Shown here piece after piece: positions 62,465 through 64,000 of a stretch of DNA of 64,000 bases. A program made the position numbers and the translations under genes. The stretch is taken from assembly GCA_001270045.2 (NCBI GenBank), contig DF970689.1, positions 39,350-103,349 of the forward strand, read 5' to 3'. The DNA comes from Bacteroidales bacterium 6E. Its GTDB lineage: Bacteria; Bacteroidota; Bacteroidia; Bacteroidales; Prolixibacteraceae. The stretch's first letter is position 1, and each line of letters starts with the position of its first letter. The notes under the pieces are model-generated. The model was given only the letters and a program-made list of their open reading frames with translations, made no database searches and was not told where the DNA came from.

Positions 62465-62594
62465 GGTCTTGGGCCCCTTTTGAGTTTCTGCATAGCTTCT
62501 GCAGTCTTTTACCATAGATTTACAATTTTGCAATGGTAAACCTATGGTAAAAGATAGGAAAAAGTATGGAGACAGTCAAGACCGGCCCAAGACC
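62465..62594. repeat. Nested inverted repeat element
   Basis: Outer arms GGTCTTGGGCC (62465-62475) and GGCCCAAGACC (62584-62594) are perfect 11-bp inverted repeats. Inside, CTTTTACCATAG (62506-62517) pairs with CTATGGTAAAAG (62542-62553), then after one mismatch TTTAC pairs with GTAAA, leaving a short loop. No target-site duplication is apparent. Confidence 0.75.
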
Positions 62595-62634
62595 TGGTCT
62601 ATCCCTGCAGCAGCCCTTGGGTCGCAATAAGGCA

Positions 62635-62674
62635 CAAAAAAAGCGGCCGGGGGAATCTCCGGCCGCTTTAATAA
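62635..62674 (-). terminator. Terminator of the T9SS-protein gene
   Basis: On the minus strand, AAAGCGGCCGG, loop, CCGGCCGCTTT, followed by a T run (A run at 62636-62642 on the plus strand). It is 14 bases after the stop codon. Confidence 0.92.
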
Positions 62675-62687
62675 ATAAATAAATCCG

Positions 62688-64000
62688 TTATCTCTGTTTC
62701 TGGTAGATCAGTCGACCATTGGTCACTTCTCCGTCCTTCACCAGTCTGTAGATAAGAATACCAGGAACGACATCCGTCGGTGCATATTCGAGACGGTAAA
62801 TCATGCCAGCCTCGACCGATTTGTCGAACAAGGTCGACAACTTGGCACCCCGCATATCGAAGATTTCGAGTACGGCATGTCCGTCGTTCACGAACTGCAT
62901 GTCGAAGAATACCCTTTCCGCGAACGGGTTCGGGTAAGCCTTGAGGAGGTTATCAGCGACATCTCCGGCCAATACCTCGACCTCAAGAGATTTAGCCTTG
63001 GCATTGCTTTTCACTTCGTGGATCACGATTGAACCACCGCCGAGGGCAGTGGAAGCGTCCGAGTTTTCGGCAGCATTCAGGCCATTGTCATATATAACGC
63101 CACCAGTACCGTCTGTGATTTTGATACGGAACTGGTCAGGTCCTGGTCCTCCATTCCAGTGTCCATCAAGCGCAACCAGGGTGAATTTGTATCCACTCTG
63201 GCCATTGACGGTACCCGAGCCACGATAAGTGGCTTTTTTGCCGGAAATAACCAGCGAACCAGCCTCATGGAAAGTGCTCTTGAAGTTAATGCCACCGGCA
63301 TGGAACTGGAATTCGGTATTGCCATCCACCTGGTTGCTTCCCTTCTTGTATTTGGAAACAAATCCAAAGTTTGCTTTACCGACAACTGTCGGATCAGCAG
63401 TCAGTGCACCGGCAGGGGACATTATCCATCCACCGCCCGTTACAAATGAACCGCTGTCATCATACACCGGTATGTAAGCGATAGAGGTTGCGCAACCGCT
63501 TCCGGCGGTGGCTTTGACCTGATAGACACCGAGTTCTAAATTTCCGGTAGTAGTTGAAGCAATTCCTGAATCATCTGTATCAACAGTAATACTTTCAGAG
63601 TAGCCAACACTTGTTATTAAGAATGTAACAGAAACTCCGGATACAGCTGGTGTGACAGATGCAGTCAAAGTAGCTGGTTGACCTGCAGGTACGGGAGTAC
63701 TTGAGGCAGATGCGTCGATGGAGACACCGAGGATGGTTAATTTGGCTACAACAAATGTAATATCATAGTTTGTTGAATACAGTCCAAAAGGCTCAACTTC
63801 ATATTCTCCAGCACAGCTATATTTATCTGCTTCAGTTAAGAATGCTAAGTTCCCTTCCAAATTGGAAGAATTATCTCCATATGCAAAACCCTCATAAGTT
63901 ACCGTAAATATTGGATTCAATTGTCCAACATATTTTGTTGAATTGACAGCTGTTACTGTCAGATCCTTCGGTTTGATCTCAATGGCCACTGAACCGGACT
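62688..64000 (-). CDS. Secreted MBG/Ig-like protein with type IX secretion sorting domain, N-terminus cut by window edge
   Basis: The minus-strand frame is open through base 64000, so the start lies outside; a GTG at 63989 is internal. At least 437 residues. An MBG-type repeat comes first (KPKDLTVTAVNSTKYVGQLN), then an Ig-like fold (SSTPVPAGQPATLTASVTP), then a unique region with FVTGGGWIMSPAGAL and FKSTFHEAGSLV. The last 85 residues are a T9SS type A sorting domain (YPNPFAERVFFD, GILIYRLVKDGEVTNGRLIYQ). It should be exported through the outer membrane and anchored or released. The function of the unique domain is unknown. Confidence 0.9.
   Translation of the reverse strand, partial: SGSVAIEIKPKDLTVTAVNSTKYVGQLNPIFTVTYEGFAYGDNSSNLEGNLAFLTEADKYSCAGEYEVEPFGLYSTNYDITFVVAKLTILGVSIDASASSTPVPAGQPATLTASVTPAVSGVSVTFLITSVGYSESITVDTDDSGIASTTTGNLELGVYQVKATAGSGCATSIAYIPVYDDSGSFVTGGGWIMSPAGALTADPTVVGKANFGFVSKYKKGSNQVDGNTEFQFHAGGINFKSTFHEAGSLVISGKKATYRGSGTVNGQSGYKFTLVALDGHWNGGPGPDQFRIKITDGTGGVIYDNGLNAAENSDASTALGGGSIVIHEVKSNAKAKSLEVEVLAGDVADNLLKAYPNPFAERVFFDMQFVNDGHAVLEIFDMRGAKLSTLFDKSVEAGMIYRLEYAPTDVVPGILIYRLVKDGEVTNGRLIYQKQR

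Larger units (their letters stand above)
61973..62687. other. 715-bp gene-free region with repeats
   Basis: No gene is supported. 62065-62328 is open on the minus strand, but its predicted protein looks like translated repeat (see the separate repeat entries). 62331-62460 is AT-rich with no recognised element. Two nested inverted repeats lie at 62465-62594. Confidence 0.7.

Noticed and set aside
63987..63989. GTG as start of the right-edge protein
   Set aside because: The frame stays open to the window edge and the MBG domain starts before it, so it is internal.

Overview
The window reads as a chromosomal segment from an anaerobic, fermentative member of the Bacteroidota (Bacteroidales/Marinilabiliales-like). 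The evidence is a C-terminal type IX secretion sorting domain at the right edge, several TAnnTTTG -7 promoter boxes, few Shine-Dalgarno sequences, 7TMR-DISM/LytTR signalling proteins, DUF6249 and DUF6913 family proteins, a K+-dependent-type membrane pyrophosphatase and a trimeric electron-bifurcating-type [FeFe] hydrogenase. No rRNA, tRNA, CRISPR array, insertion sequence or phage gene was recognised. The genus cannot be named from this sequence.

Layout. 1-13.6 kb is mostly housekeeping: a partial X-Pro aminopeptidase, a NUDIX hydrolase, a CDGSH protein, two secreted beta-propeller proteins, folE, a futalosine hydrolase (menaquinone), hldD (LPS heptose), an ECF sigma factor with its membrane partner, a divergent DUF6249 gene, enolase and an M16C peptidase. 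13.7-26.1 kb is a run of six signalling genes on the minus strand: LytS-like kinase, LytTR regulator, 7TM kinase, a PAS-only protein with a pseudo-receiver, a hybrid kinase and a sigma54 activator. 26.3-37.9 kb is mixed metabolism and RNA biology: elbB, tatD-like, tcdA, SUI1, trmD, hsp20, a degenerate serine hydrolase, an AmgK/RapZ fusion, YebC and an unusual isoprenoid-synthase-like protein. 37.9-50.8 kb holds an S9 peptidase, a sulfatase, an outer-membrane barrel, nspC-dapA, a MATE exporter, hppA and a DHOD-like oxidoreductase.

50.9-61.6 kb is the most distinctive part: a hydrogen-metabolism island. A SpoIIE-type PP2C phosphatase and a two-PAS protein are transcribed divergently from a tightly coupled series: DRTGG protein, RsbW/RsbT-like ATPase, a sensory-type [FeFe] hydrogenase homologue, a second DRTGG protein, a PHP-domain protein, a GHKL ATPase, a ferredoxin-like protein, then hydB, hydA and hydC. 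Inference: the catalytic enzyme couples NADH and ferredoxin to H2, while the sensory homologue and the phosphatase/ATPase set report H2 or redox state. No STAS anti-sigma-antagonist substrate is visible in the window.

The clearest new regulatory signal is a pair of divergent, identically spaced elements (TGTAACC-N15-CGTC) between the ECF sigma gene and the DUF6249 gene. They look like autoregulated ECF promoters and they fix the sigma-factor start. The right end (62-64 kb) has a 715-bp gene-free stretch with nested inverted repeats, then a partial secreted MBG-domain/T9SS protein.
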